Shown here piece after piece: positions 54,522 to 63,598 of a stretch of 64,000 bases of DNA. Source of the DNA: Stutzerimonas stutzeri (GTDB lineage: Bacteria > Pseudomonadota > Gammaproteobacteria > Pseudomonadales > Pseudomonadaceae); the NCBI RefSeq assembly GCF_024448695.1, contig NZ_JAMOHY010000002.1:186001-250000 (forward strand), in the 5' to 3' direction. The notes beneath the pieces are model-generated. The model was not told the DNA's origin. It searched no databases and saw only the letters and a list, made by a program, of their open reading frames with translations. Positions within the stretch are counted from its first letter, which is position 1. Each line of letters opens with the position of its first letter. The translations under genes were made by a program, and so were the position numbers.

Positions 54522-55345
54522 TCGTGAGTGTCTGCGGCGGGCCTGACAAGGCGCTCCACAAAGAACTCCAGGTGGCCGCGCGGAGTTGCCGGCAGCGGCC
54601 AGGTATCCACTTTCTGAGCGATGGCCTTGAACGCCAGCGAAGACTTTGCCCGAGGGTAAGCCTCATAGACGGCGCGCTGCTTCTGGACGGCCTTGCGCAC
54701 GGACTCATCGTAAGGCACCGCGCCCACATACTGTAAGGCCACGTCGAGGAAGCGCTCGGTGACCTTGGCCAGCTTGGCAAACAGATTGCGACCTTCCTGA
54801 GGTGCATGTGCCATGTTGGCCAGCACCCGGAAACGGCTGATGCCATAGTCACGGTTGAGCAGTTTGATAAGGGCATAGGCATCGGTAATGGACGTCGGCT
54901 CGTCCGTTACCACCAGCAAAACTTCCTGCGCGGCACGGACGAAGCTCACCACACCATCACCAATACCGGCGGCAGTGTCGATAATCAGCACGTCAATGTC
55001 ATCGCCAATGTCGCTGAATGCCTGGATCAGACCCGAGTGCTGCAAGCTGGACAACTGCACCATGCTCTGGGTCCCGGAAGCTGCAGGCACGATACGTACG
55101 CCGCCCGGCCCCTGGATCAGCACATCGCGCAGATCACATTCGCCAGCAATGACATCAGCCAGGGTGCGCTTGGTGGTCAAGCCCAGCAGCACATCGACAT
55201 TGGCCAGGCCAAGGTCGGCATCGAGCAGCACCACTCTGCGACCGAGATCGGCCAGCGCCAGCGCCAGATTGACCGACACGTTGGTCTTGCCGACGCCCCC
55301 CTTGCCGCCAGTCACTGCAATCACCTGTACCGGATGAGTACCCAT
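54518..55345 (-). CDS. fleN: Flagellar number regulator FleN (FlhG)
   Basis: 275-residue MinD-like ATPase that antagonises FleQ and limits flagellar number. Walker A is TGGKGGVGKTNVSVNLALAL; VVLLDADLGLANVDVLLGL and DVLIIDTAAGIGDGVVSFV are the A' and Walker B motifs. ATG 55345 with AGG nine bases before it is chosen, though GTG codons at 55351 and 55375 are alternatives. It overlaps fliA by 4 bases and lies 91 bases after flhF. Confidence 0.93.
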   Translation of the reverse strand: MGTHPVQVIAVTGGKGGVGKTNVSVNLALALADLGRRVVLLDADLGLANVDVLLGLTTKRTLADVIAGECDLRDVLIQGPGGVRIVPAASGTQSMVQLSSLQHSGLIQAFSDIGDDIDVLIIDTAAGIGDGVVSFVRAAQEVLLVVTDEPTSITDAYALIKLLNRDYGISRFRVLANMAHAPQEGRNLFAKLAKVTERFLDVALQYVGAVPYDESVRKAVQKQRAVYEAYPRAKSSLAFKAIAQKVDTWPLPATPRGHLEFFVERLVRPAADTHE

Positions 55346-55436
55346 CTTCACACGCCTATATCTTGCTGGGGCCACAGGGCCATCGATGCGTTCAGCCCGA
55401 ACGCTTCTTCATTGTCTGTATCACGGTGCGAAGCCT

Positions 55437-56717
55437 TCATCCGACCTTCCGTGATGATCCGTTGTACAGCCCGGTGAACATGTCGGCCATGGTCTCCTCA
55501 CTGGGAGACTCGTCCAATTGCAGGCTCACCGCCCGACTGACCAGCTGATGACTGCGAGGTAACTGCAGGTCATCAGGGATTCGTGGGCCATCGGCCAGAT
55601 AGGCTATCGGCAGATGCTGGCTAATCGTTAGCCCAAGCACATCACCCAGGCTCCCGGCTTCATCCAGTTTAGTCAGGATGCAGCCAGCCAGCCCGCAACG
55701 GCGATAGTTGTGCCACGCCGCCTTCAACACCTGGCTCTGGCTGGTTGCCGCCAGCACCAGATAATTCTTCGATTTGATACCCCGATCAGCCAGGGTTTCG
55801 AGCTGCATGCGCATCATCGCATCGCCTGCAGGCAGCCCAGCGGTGTCGACAAGAATCAGCCGCTTGCGCGCCAGCGGCTGTAGCGTCTTGCCCAGAGGCT
55901 GGCTGGGGTCGATCTGAATGACCGGTACATCGAGGATGCGCCCGAGCGTCCTCAACTGCTCCTGGGCACCGATACGGTAATTGTCCATACTCGCCAAGGC
56001 GATGCTCTGCGGTCCGTACTTGAGCACGTAGCGTGCCGCCAGCTTGGCCAGCGTGGTGGTCTTGCCGGCACCGGCCGGACCGACCAGCGCAATGACACCG
56101 CCCTCTTCCAGCGGCTCGACCTTGGTGACCTTGATCGATTGCGCCAGATGCGCCAGCAACATGCGCCAGGCCTGACGCGGCTCGGCCACGGCAGAGACCT
56201 TCTCCAGCAGACTCCGCGACAGATCAGCCGGAAGACCGATACGCTGCAGTCGGCGCCAGAGATTTGCCTGCTGCGGACGGCGACTTTGCTCCTGCCCCCA
56301 GGCAATGGAACCCAACCGCACTTCGATCAGCTCACGCAGCCCCTGCAACTCGCTGTGCATGGCCTCGACAGCGCGAGAGTCAAGCGAAGCTGTCGGTGCA
56401 GAAGGCGCCGATTGAACGGGTGCTGCCGGCTGGTCGTCAAGCAGTTGACGGTCCTTACCGGCCTGTACCCGCGAAGGTGCATTCAACTCGGCATGGGCGG
56501 TGGCGATCCGCGCCTGCGTCTTGCGCAGCTCGACCTCAAGCGCCGCGTTCGGCTGCTTGGAGGCGACGGGCTCCATCGGGTAATCGAGCACAGCGGTCAG
56601 CTCGACGCCGCCGGCGACACGACGATTGCCGGTAATCACGGCATCAGCGCCCAGCTCGTCACGAATCATCTTCATGGCGATGCGCATGTCGGCTGCGAAG
56701 AAACGTTTGACCTGCAT
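55437..56717 (-). CDS. flhF: Flagellar placement GTPase FlhF
   Basis: 426-residue SRP-type GTPase that directs polar flagellar placement. The basic N-terminal part is QVKRFFAADMRIAMKMIRDELGADAVI; a low-complexity linker follows. The NG domain has P-loop VGPAGAGKTTTLAKLAARYV, LVDTAGLPAGD and TKLDEAGSLGDVL. It begins 15 bases after flhA, with GAGGG before the ATG. Confidence 0.95.
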   Translation of the reverse strand: MQVKRFFAADMRIAMKMIRDELGADAVITGNRRVAGGVELTAVLDYPMEPVASKQPNAALEVELRKTQARIATAHAELNAPSRVQAGKDRQLLDDQPAAPVQSAPSAPTASLDSRAVEAMHSELQGLRELIEVRLGSIAWGQEQSRRPQQANLWRRLQRIGLPADLSRSLLEKVSAVAEPRQAWRMLLAHLAQSIKVTKVEPLEEGGVIALVGPAGAGKTTTLAKLAARYVLKYGPQSIALASMDNYRIGAQEQLRTLGRILDVPVIQIDPSQPLGKTLQPLARKRLILVDTAGLPAGDAMMRMQLETLADRGIKSKNYLVLAATSQSQVLKAAWHNYRRCGLAGCILTKLDEAGSLGDVLGLTISQHLPIAYLADGPRIPDDLQLPRSHQLVSRAVSLQLDESPSEETMADMFTGLYNGSSRKVG

Positions 56718-56732
56718 GGCCTGTACCCTCGG

Positions 56733-58853
56733 TTAATTCTGACCCACCGTCGCAACGATGGTGACCTGCTTGTTATCCGGTATTTCCTGGTAAGCCAGGA
56801 CATGAATGCCGGGTACCGACAGGCGGGCAAATCGCGACAGCATCGCGCGAACCGGACCCGCCACCAGCAAAATCGCCGGTTTGCCCAACATTTCCTGACG
56901 CTGTGCTGCATCTACCAGTGACCGCTGCAACTTTTCGGCCATTCCCGGCTCCAGCAGAATACCGTCGTCGGCACCCTGCCCAGCCTTCTGAAGACTATTG
57001 AGCAATATCTGTTCCAACCTGGGTTCCAGAGTAATCACAGGCAGCTGCGGCTCTAGTCCCACAACGTTTTGCACGATTGCACGGGAAAGCGCGACCCGTA
57101 CCGCTGCCACCATTGCGGCGGGATCTTGACTCTTGGCGGCGACATTGGCGATGGCCTCGGCAATGGTGCGGATATCGCGCACCGGAACCTGTTCCTGCAG
57201 CAGCGCCTGCAGCACCTTGAGCAGCGTCGAAAGGGAAATCATCCCTGGCACCAGTTCCTCGGCCAGTTTGGGCGAGCTCTTGGCCAGCAACTGCATCAGT
57301 TGCTGCACTTCCTCATGCCCCAGCAGTTCATGGGCATGCTTGTGCAGGACCTGGTTCAGGTGAGTAGCGATCACGGTACTGGCATCGACCACCGTGTAGC
57401 CGAGCGACTGCGCCTGGTCACGCTGACCGGCCTCAATCCACACCGCCTCCAGACCGAACGCCGGGTCCTTGGCTGCGATGCCGTTGAGCGGGCCAAATAC
57501 CTGTCCGGGATTGATTGCCAGCTCGCGATCGGGATAGACCTCGGCCTCGGCCAGGCTTACGCCCATCAGCGTTAGCCGATAGGCATTGGGCAGCAGGTCG
57601 AGGTTGTCGCGAATGTGTACCGAGGGCATCAGGAAGCCGAGGTCCTGGGAAAGCTTCTTGCGCACGCCCTTGATCCTGGCCAGCAGCTGACCGCCCTGGT
57701 TGCGATCCACCAGCGGGATCAGCCGATAACCAACCTCCAGCCCAACCATATCCACCGGCGTTACATCATCCCAGCCGAGCTCCCTGGTTTCCGCAGAGCG
57801 CTGGGCCGGCAACAGCTCCTGCTGTTTCTGCACTTCCTGCTCGGCCTGCTGCTTGACCTGATTCTTCCGATGCCAGATCCAGTACGCCCCCGCTGCGGCC
57901 ACTGCACCCAGACCGAGAAACGACATGTGTGGCATGCCCGGGACCAGGCCCATGGCAATCATGAGCCCTGCAGCCACCGCAAGCGCCTTGGGCGAGGCGA
58001 ACATCTGCCGGTTGACCTGCTGCCCCATGTCTTCGGAACTGGTGACGCGGGTGACCATGATTGCCGCTGCAGTAGACAGCAGCAGCGAGGGAATCTGCGC
58101 CACCAGGCCGTCACCGATGGTCAGCAGCGCGTAAATCTGCCCGGCCTCGGAGAAGCTCAGGCCGTGCTGGAGCATGCCGATACCCATACCGCCAAGCAGG
58201 TTGATGAACAGGATCAGCAGGCCGGCAATGGCGTCACCACGAACGAACTTGCTGGCACCGTCCATGGAGCCGTAGAAATCGGCTTCCGATGAAACCTCGA
58301 CGCGCCTCTTCTTGGCTTCTTCCTGATCGATCAGACCGGAGTTCAGATCGGCATCGATGGCCATCTGTTTGCCCGGCATGGCATCAAGGGTAAAGCGGGC
58401 ACTCACTTCGGAAATACGCCCGGCACCCTTGGTCACCACGACAAAGTTGATGATCATCAGAATCGCGAAGACCACGATACCTACGACGTAATTACCGCCG
58501 ATCACCACATTGCCGAAGGCTTCGATCACATGACCGGCAGAGGTGCCACCTTCATGCCCATGAATCAGCACAACTCGCGTAGAAGCGACGTTCAGCGCCA
58601 GGCGCAACAGCGTGGCGACCAGCAGCACGGTTGGAAAGACGGCGAAATCAAGCGGTCGCAATGCATAGACGCTAACCAGCAGCACGACGATGGACAGCGC
58701 GATATTGAAGGTGAACAGCACGTCCAGCAGGAACGGCGGTACCGGCAGCATCATCATGCCGAGCATCACCAACAGCAGCAGCGGCACGCCGAGATTGCCT
58801 CGACCAGCCCCCGCCAGACCATTGCCTATCCGGACGAATTGCGCTCGATCCAA
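56733..58853 (-). CDS. flhA: Flagellar export gate protein FlhA
   Basis: 706-residue export gate protein of the flagellar type III system. Eight N-terminal transmembrane helices include LGVPLLLLVMLGMMMLPVPPFLLDVLFTFNIALSIVVLLVSVYALRPLDFAVFP; the conserved cytoplasmic loop has SEVSARFTLDAMPGKQMAIDADLNSGLID; the C-terminal half is cytoplasmic. The start is TTG at 58853: it aligns with the N-terminus DRAQFVRIGNG of other FlhA proteins, GGGG is correctly placed before it, no ATG lies nearby, and the RpoN promoter at 58913-58928 would exclude the much longer upstream ATG frame. Confidence 0.95.
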   Translation of the reverse strand: MDRAQFVRIGNGLAGAGRGNLGVPLLLLVMLGMMMLPVPPFLLDVLFTFNIALSIVVLLVSVYALRPLDFAVFPTVLLVATLLRLALNVASTRVVLIHGHEGGTSAGHVIEAFGNVVIGGNYVVGIVVFAILMIINFVVVTKGAGRISEVSARFTLDAMPGKQMAIDADLNSGLIDQEEAKKRRVEVSSEADFYGSMDGASKFVRGDAIAGLLILFINLLGGMGIGMLQHGLSFSEAGQIYALLTIGDGLVAQIPSLLLSTAAAIMVTRVTSSEDMGQQVNRQMFASPKALAVAAGLMIAMGLVPGMPHMSFLGLGAVAAAGAYWIWHRKNQVKQQAEQEVQKQQELLPAQRSAETRELGWDDVTPVDMVGLEVGYRLIPLVDRNQGGQLLARIKGVRKKLSQDLGFLMPSVHIRDNLDLLPNAYRLTLMGVSLAEAEVYPDRELAINPGQVFGPLNGIAAKDPAFGLEAVWIEAGQRDQAQSLGYTVVDASTVIATHLNQVLHKHAHELLGHEEVQQLMQLLAKSSPKLAEELVPGMISLSTLLKVLQALLQEQVPVRDIRTIAEAIANVAAKSQDPAAMVAAVRVALSRAIVQNVVGLEPQLPVITLEPRLEQILLNSLQKAGQGADDGILLEPGMAEKLQRSLVDAAQRQEMLGKPAILLVAGPVRAMLSRFARLSVPGIHVLAYQEIPDNKQVTIVATVGQN

Positions 58854-58912
58854 CTTGAACCCCAGTAAAGCAGAACAAAGAATTGACGCAAAACGCGCCC
58901 TGCTCCGGCTAT

Positions 58913-58928
58913 AGCAAGAAGGGGTCCA
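58913..58928 (-). promoter_or_regulatory. RpoN (sigma-54) promoter of flhA
   Basis: The minus strand reads TGGACCCCTTCTTGCT: GG at -24 and GC at -12 at the correct spacing (consensus TGGCAC-N5-TTGCW, two mismatches). It lies 60 bases upstream of the flhA TTG. FleQ/RpoN control of flhA is known in pseudomonads. Confidence 0.65.
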
Positions 58929-59054
58929 ACTTGCTGGCAGCGATCGAACCGAGCCAACCCCGGACAGTCTCAACTCCAGGGCCGTCGGAAGACTTCAACG
59001 ACACTGCCCTGCCGGCAGCAGTTGCCGCTCATCTCACTTCACAGGAGTCTTGCC

Positions 59055-59576
59055 ATGAAACAGTGGTTTATCGCGGCACTCGCCAGCTGCACTGCGCTGG
59101 CGCTGCAGGCTGAAACGCTCAACGTGCCGATCAACGCCGTATCGACCCAAGGGGTCGGCGAGTCGCTCGGCAATGTCAAGATCGAAACCAGTCAGTACGG
59201 GCTGATTTTTCATCCTGAACTGTCCGGTCTCGACGCTGGCATCCACGGCTTCCATCTGCATGCCAAGGGCAGCTGCGAGCCCGCCGAAATCGATGGCAAA
59301 ACCACCCCGGCAGGTGCAGCAGGCGGGCATTGGGACCCGCAAAACAGCGGCAAGCATGGTGAACCCTGGGGCGAAGGTCACCTGGGCGACCTACCGGCGC
59401 TGATGGTCGATGCCCAGGGCAAGGCCAACCAGCCGGTCCTGGCGCCCCGACTTCAGAGTCTCGGCGATATCAAGGGCCTGGCGATCATGGTGCACCAGGG
59501 CGGTGACAACCATGCCGACCACCCCGCCCCACTCGGCGGTGGCGGCGCACGGGTTGCCTGCGGGGTCATCGAATAA
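59055..59576 (+). CDS. sodC: Periplasmic Cu,Zn superoxide dismutase
   Basis: 173-residue exported enzyme that dismutates superoxide in the periplasm. The signal peptide is MKQWFIAALASCTALALQA. Metal ligands are in GIHGFHLHAKGSC (Cu), AAGGHWDP and GEPWGEGHLGDLPAL (bridging His and Zn), and the C-terminal HADHPAPLGGGGARVACGVIE keeps the active-site Arg and disulfide Cys. AGGAG precedes the ATG. It is on the plus strand in the middle of the minus-strand flagellar cluster, between flhA and flhB, and convergent with flhB; it probably has its own promoter. Confidence 0.95.
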   Translation: MKQWFIAALASCTALALQAETLNVPINAVSTQGVGESLGNVKIETSQYGLIFHPELSGLDAGIHGFHLHAKGSCEPAEIDGKTTPAGAAGGHWDPQNSGKHGEPWGEGHLGDLPALMVDAQGKANQPVLAPRLQSLGDIKGLAIMVHQGGDNHADHPAPLGGGGARVACGVIE

Positions 59577-59581
59577 CAGCA

Positions 59582-59650
59582 GTAGGGCGGGCGCAACCCG
59601 CCGAACAGAGGTTGGCTTCGGCCATGATCGGCGGGTTGCACCCGCCCTAC
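59582..59650. terminator. Palindromic repeat and terminator between sodC and flhB
   Basis: GTAGGGCGGG-CGCAACCCGCCGA at 59582-59604 and its near reverse complement at 59628-59650 (one mismatch) form a 23-bp stem between the convergent genes. The flhB stop codon (59647-59649) is inside the right arm. The GTAGGGCGGG..CCCGCCCTAC style is common as dispersed intergenic repeats in pseudomonads. Confidence 0.75.
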
Positions 59651-60786
59651 GTTTCGTCCCGACGCAGATCCGGCGGAATCGGCAGATTGCTCAGCGGCTC
59701 GGGACGCTTGCCCTTGCCGGCGCGGTACTGCCGCAACTGATAGACATAAGCCAGCACCTGCGCAACCGCCAGATAAAGACCGGCCGGGATTTCCTGCTCC
59801 AGTTCTGTGGAGTAATAGACCGCCCGCGCCAGCGCGGGCGATTCGAGCACAGTCACCTGATGTTCCTGAGCGATCTCGCGAATCTTCAGGGCAACGAAGT
59901 CGCCACCCTTGGCCACCAGCTTCGGCGCGCCACCCTTGCCGCCGTCATATTTGAGCGCCACGGCAAAGTGGGTCGGGTTGGTGATCACCACATCAGCCTC
60001 GGGCACGGCCTGCATCATGCGCCGCTGGGCAGCCTCGCGCTGCAGCTGTCGAATCCGCGATTTGACCTCGGGCTTGCCCTCGGCGTCCTTGTATTCGTCC
60101 TTGACCTCCTGCTTGGTCATCATCAGCTTCTGCTTGTTGTCCCAGAGCTGGAAGGGAATATCCACTGCGGCGATCAGGATCAGCCCACAGGCCATCCACA
60201 ATGCACACCAGCCGACAATTTCCGCGCTATGAGCGATGGCCAGTTCCAGCGGCTGCTTGGCGATGGACAGCAAGTCATCCTGATAGGCATTGAGCACCAG
60301 CAGCGCCACCGTCAGCACCACCAGGAATTTGCCGAGCGCCTTGAGCAGCTCCACCAGCGCCTTGGCCGAGAACATTCGCTTGAGGCCCGCGCCGGGATTC
60401 ATTCGGCTGAACTTCGGCGCCATAGACTTCGCTGAAAACAGCCAGCCACCCAGCGAAATCGGACCGACGATGGAGACGATCAGCAACACGATGAGCAGCG
60501 GCATGATCGCCTCCAGTGCAATCATGCCGCTGCTCATCAGCAACCTGACCATTGAGCTTTCATCCAGCAATACTTCGCGGCTGAGATCGAAACTGCCCTG
60601 CATCATCATCATCAGGCTGCTGGCCAGGCCAGCACCGGAGGCCAGCAGACCACCGATCCCACCCAGGGTAACGGCCACCGTGTTGAGTTCACGGGAACGC
60701 GCAAGCTGTCCTTTCTCACGGGATTCACGCAGCCGTTTGGCCGTGGGTTCCTCGCTTTTGTCGGTGCCGTTTTCGTTCTCAGCCAT
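59647..60786 (-). CDS. flhB: Flagellar export switch protein FlhB
   Basis: 379-residue export apparatus protein. Charged N-terminus (DKSEEPTAKRLRESREKGQLARSRELN), four transmembrane helices, and a cytoplasmic domain with the autocleavage site NPTHFAVALKYD. The tail (YQLRQYRAGKGKRPEPLSNLPIPPDL) is Pro-rich. It follows fliR at 36 bases. The stop codon lies in the palindrome shared with sodC. The small flhX protein at 44306 resembles its C-terminal part. Confidence 0.95.
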   Translation of the reverse strand: MAENENGTDKSEEPTAKRLRESREKGQLARSRELNTVAVTLGGIGGLLASGAGLASSLMMMMQGSFDLSREVLLDESSMVRLLMSSGMIALEAIMPLLIVLLIVSIVGPISLGGWLFSAKSMAPKFSRMNPGAGLKRMFSAKALVELLKALGKFLVVLTVALLVLNAYQDDLLSIAKQPLELAIAHSAEIVGWCALWMACGLILIAAVDIPFQLWDNKQKLMMTKQEVKDEYKDAEGKPEVKSRIRQLQREAAQRRMMQAVPEADVVITNPTHFAVALKYDGGKGGAPKLVAKGGDFVALKIREIAQEHQVTVLESPALARAVYYSTELEQEIPAGLYLAVAQVLAYVYQLRQYRAGKGKRPEPLSNLPIPPDLRRDET

Positions 60787-60822
60787 ACACGGCCTCCCGG
60801 CGAATTGAAGAAGACAGCCGCA

Positions 60823-61602
60823 TCAGCGCAACCCAATCAGCTCGCGCAACATCGCAAGCGCCTCACTGACGAAAGTCTGGTACTGCGCCAGGATATCGCT
60901 CATGCCGAGCCAGACGATGACCAGGCCCAGCACCAGCGTCAGCGGAAAACCAATAGAGAAAATGTTCAGCTGAGGTGCAGCCCTGGTCATCAGGCCGAAG
61001 GCGAGGTTGATCACCAGCAGCGCGGTAATGGCCGGCAGCACCAGCAACAGGCCGGCACCCAGCACCCAGCCGAGCTTACCCGCCACTTCCCAGAAATGAT
61101 TGGTGCCGACCAGCCAACCGCCAATGGGCAGGGTGACGAAGCTCTCGGTCAGGATTTCCAGCACCACCAGATGGCCATTCATGGCCAGGAACAGCAGGAT
61201 CACCAGCATATTGAAGAACTGCCCGAGCACCGGCACCGAGACACCATTGGCCGGGTCGACCATCGAGGCGAAGCCAAGGCCCATCTGCATGGCCAGCATC
61301 TGCCCGGACACGATGAAGACCTGAAAGAACAGTTGCAGCACGAAACCCAGCATTACCCCGATGAGAATCTGCTCGGCGATCAGCATCAGTGCCTGCCCAC
61401 TCAGTGCCTCCACCACTGGCACGGCGGGTAAGCCCGGCACCAGCACCACGGCAATGGCGACCGCCAGATACAGGCGCACCCGCATCGGCACCAGCTGGGT
61501 ACCAATGATCGGCATGCTCATCAGCAGCGCCGCAATGCGAAACAGCGGCAGCAGAAACTGCCCTACCCAGGCGCCGATCTGCGCATCGCTCAGGGCAAAC
61601 AT
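60823..61602 (-). CDS. fliR: Flagellar export gate protein FliR
   Basis: 259-residue inner-membrane component of the FliPQR gate with about six hydrophobic helices (VGQFLLPLFRIAALLMSMPIIG; QLFFQVFIVSGQMLAMQMGLGFASMVDP). ATG 61602 overlaps the fliQ stop by one base (TGATG), setting the start; the frame extends upstream as a shadow of fliQ. Confidence 0.95.
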   Translation of the reverse strand: MFALSDAQIGAWVGQFLLPLFRIAALLMSMPIIGTQLVPMRVRLYLAVAIAVVLVPGLPAVPVVEALSGQALMLIAEQILIGVMLGFVLQLFFQVFIVSGQMLAMQMGLGFASMVDPANGVSVPVLGQFFNMLVILLFLAMNGHLVVLEILTESFVTLPIGGWLVGTNHFWEVAGKLGWVLGAGLLLVLPAITALLVINLAFGLMTRAAPQLNIFSIGFPLTLVLGLVIVWLGMSDILAQYQTFVSEALAMLRELIGLR

Positions 61603-61871
61603 CAGCCGATGATCAACGGAATGTTCTGGATCAGGTTCTCGGTGTACTCCATCAACGTGCGCACCAGCCAGGGTCCCGTCCAGATCAGCGTCATCAGCAT
61701 GATCAGCAGACGCGGCAGAAAGCTGAGGGTTTGTTCGTTGATCTGGGTGGCGGCCTGAAACATCGCCACCAGCAGCCCCACCAGAAGACTCGGCATTACC
61801 AGCACACCGACGATCATGGCGGTCATCCACAACCCACCGCGAAACAGATCGATCGCAACTTCGGGTGTCAT
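61602..61871 (-). CDS. fliQ: Flagellar export gate protein FliQ
   Basis: 89-residue protein with two transmembrane helices (LWMTAMIVGVLVMPSLLVGLLVAMFQAATQINEQTLSFLPRLLIMLMTL), the standard FliQ arrangement and length. It begins 11 bases after fliP and overlaps fliR by one base. Confidence 0.95.
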   Translation of the reverse strand: MTPEVAIDLFRGGLWMTAMIVGVLVMPSLLVGLLVAMFQAATQINEQTLSFLPRLLIMLMTLIWTGPWLVRTLMEYTENLIQNIPLIIG

Positions 61872-61882
61872 CGGCGTACTCC

Positions 61883-62659
61883 CTAAAGTGTTCCGAAACT
61901 GCTGGCGAGGGTGCCAATGATCAGTCCCCAGCCGTCAACCAGCACGAACAGCATGATCTTGAACGGCAACGAAATGATCAGCGGCGAAAGCATCATCATG
62001 CCCATCGCCATCAACACGCTGGCCACCACCATGTCGATGATCAGAAAGGGAATGAAGATCATGAAACCGATCTGGAATGCCGTTTTCAGCTCGGAGGTGA
62101 CGAACGCCGGCACCAGGATGGTCAGCGGTGTGCTTTCTGGCGTCTGGATATCGGTGCGCCGGGACAACCGCACGAACAGTGCCAGGTCACTTTCACGTGT
62201 TTGCGCCAGCATGAAGCCCTTGAGCGGCACTTCAGCACGGGCAATCGCCTCCTGGGCCGACAACTGTTCGCTCAGATAGGGCTGCACCGCCTCGTTGTTT
62301 ATCCGCTCGAATATCGGCGCCATGATGAACAGGGTGAGGAAGATCGTCAGGCCCACGAGGATCTGGTTCGATGGCGTCTGTTGCAGGCCCAGCGCCTGAC
62401 GCAGGATGGAGAAGACGATGATGATGCGGGTAAAGCTGGTCATCAGCATGACGAATGCCGGGATGAAGCTCAGCGCCGTCATGATCAGCAGGATCTGCAG
62501 GCTGACCGAGTATTCCTGCTGCCCCTCGCCATCGGTGCTCAGGGTAATCGCCGGGATCGACAGGGGGTTGTTGCCCTGGGTAATCAGCGAGCCGACATCC
62601 TGGGCCACGGCGAGCGGCGCGATCAGCACCAGCATGATCGCCAGCAACAATCGAAGCAT
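61883..62659 (-). CDS. fliP: Flagellar export gate protein FliP
   Basis: 258-residue gate protein with a cleavable signal peptide ([16 protein letters not shown]) and four transmembrane helices. Conserved segments are [49 protein letters not shown] and [29 protein letters not shown]. It overlaps the fliO stop by one base. Confidence 0.95.
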   Translation of the reverse strand: MLRLLLAIMLVLIAPLAVAQDVGSLITQGNNPLSIPAITLSTDGEGQQEYSVSLQILLIMTALSFIPAFVMLMTSFTRIIIVFSILRQALGLQQTPSNQILVGLTIFLTLFIMAPIFERINNEAVQPYLSEQLSAQEAIARAEVPLKGFMLAQTRESDLALFVRLSRRTDIQTPESTPLTILVPAFVTSELKTAFQIGFMIFIPFLIIDMVVASVLMAMGMMMLSPLIISLPFKIMLFVLVDGWGLIIGTLASSFGTL

Positions 62660-63078
62660 CAGGGCTTGTCCTTTTGATCCCGGCCAAGCAGCTCCATGAG
62701 GCGCTGGGCGAATTCCGGGTTGGCGGGTTCGGCGTCCGGCAGATGTACCGGCTCTTCAAGTACATGCAAGGGCGTAATACGACCGGCGCTCAAGCCAAGC
62801 AGTATCTGCTCGCTGCCGACCTGCACCAGCAACAGGCGCTCACGCGGGCCGAGGGCATGACTGGAAATCAGCTTGATGGCTTGATTGCTACGCGGGTTGA
62901 ACTGCTGCATCCGTCGCAACCCCCAGGCCAGCAGAAAGATCAAACCGATGACCAGCAACAGACCCAGCAGCAGCTTGGTCATCTGTCCGCCCATATCGAC
63001 GCCGCTCATATTCGCCGATGGCTCGGCCGCCATGACCGGCAGGGCCAGCAGCAGTGTGAGAAAGGCCGGAACCCGCAT
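62659..63078 (-). CDS. fliO: Flagellar assembly protein FliO
   Basis: 139-residue protein that helps FliP complex formation. A signal-like N-terminus ([15 protein letters not shown]) is followed by one transmembrane helix ([22 protein letters not shown]) and a cytoplasmic domain with [28 protein letters not shown]. Its length and place between fliN and fliP confirm the family, which is otherwise weakly conserved. Confidence 0.93.
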   Translation of the reverse strand: MRVPAFLTLLLALPVMAAEPSANMSGVDMGGQMTKLLLGLLLVIGLIFLLAWGLRRMQQFNPRSNQAIKLISSHALGPRERLLLVQVGSEQILLGLSAGRITPLHVLEEPVHLPDAEPANPEFAQRLMELLGRDQKDKP

Positions 63079-63079
63079 C

Positions 63080-63559
63080 TCAGCGCAACTTCTTGATGCG
63101 TTCGCTCGGGCTGATCACGTCAGTGAGACGGATGCCAAACTTCTCGTTCACCACCACCACCTCACCATGGGCGATCAGGGTACCGTTGACCAGCACGTCC
63201 AGCGGCTCACCGGCCAGTCGATCGAGCTCGACGACCGAACCCTGGTTGAGCTGCAGCAGGTTGCGGATGCTGATTTCCGTACTACCGACTTCCATGGAAA
63301 TCGACACCGGGATATCAAGAATCACGTCCAGATTCGGCCCCTCGAGCCCGGCCGGATTCGCGCTCATCTTGGGGCTGCTGCCAAACTCCTCCAACGGTGC
63401 ACGCGGCGGTGCTGCAGCCGCCGGAGCCGCTGCCGGCCCCTGATTCAGCAACGCATCGATATCGTCCTGATTGGCATCACCCGCCTCGGCCAGTGCCGAA
63501 GCCCATTCATCGGCAAGCGCCTGCTCATCAGCGGATGTGTTTTCGTGTTCGTCTGCCAT
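63080..63559 (-). CDS. fliN: Flagellar switch protein FliN
   Basis: 159-residue C-ring protein. A low-complexity acidic and Ala-rich N-terminus leads to the SpoA domain: LDVILDIPVSISMEVGSTEISIRNLLQLNQGSVVELDRLAGEPLDVLVNGTLIAHGEVVVVNEKFGIRLTDVISP. It ends one base before fliO and starts about 40 bases after fliM. Confidence 0.95.
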   Translation of the reverse strand: MADEHENTSADEQALADEWASALAEAGDANQDDIDALLNQGPAAAPAAAAPPRAPLEEFGSSPKMSANPAGLEGPNLDVILDIPVSISMEVGSTEISIRNLLQLNQGSVVELDRLAGEPLDVLVNGTLIAHGEVVVVNEKFGIRLTDVISPSERIKKLR

Positions 63560-63598
63560 CGCAAATCCTCGACCGGCTGGTAATGGTTAAGGCCTGAA

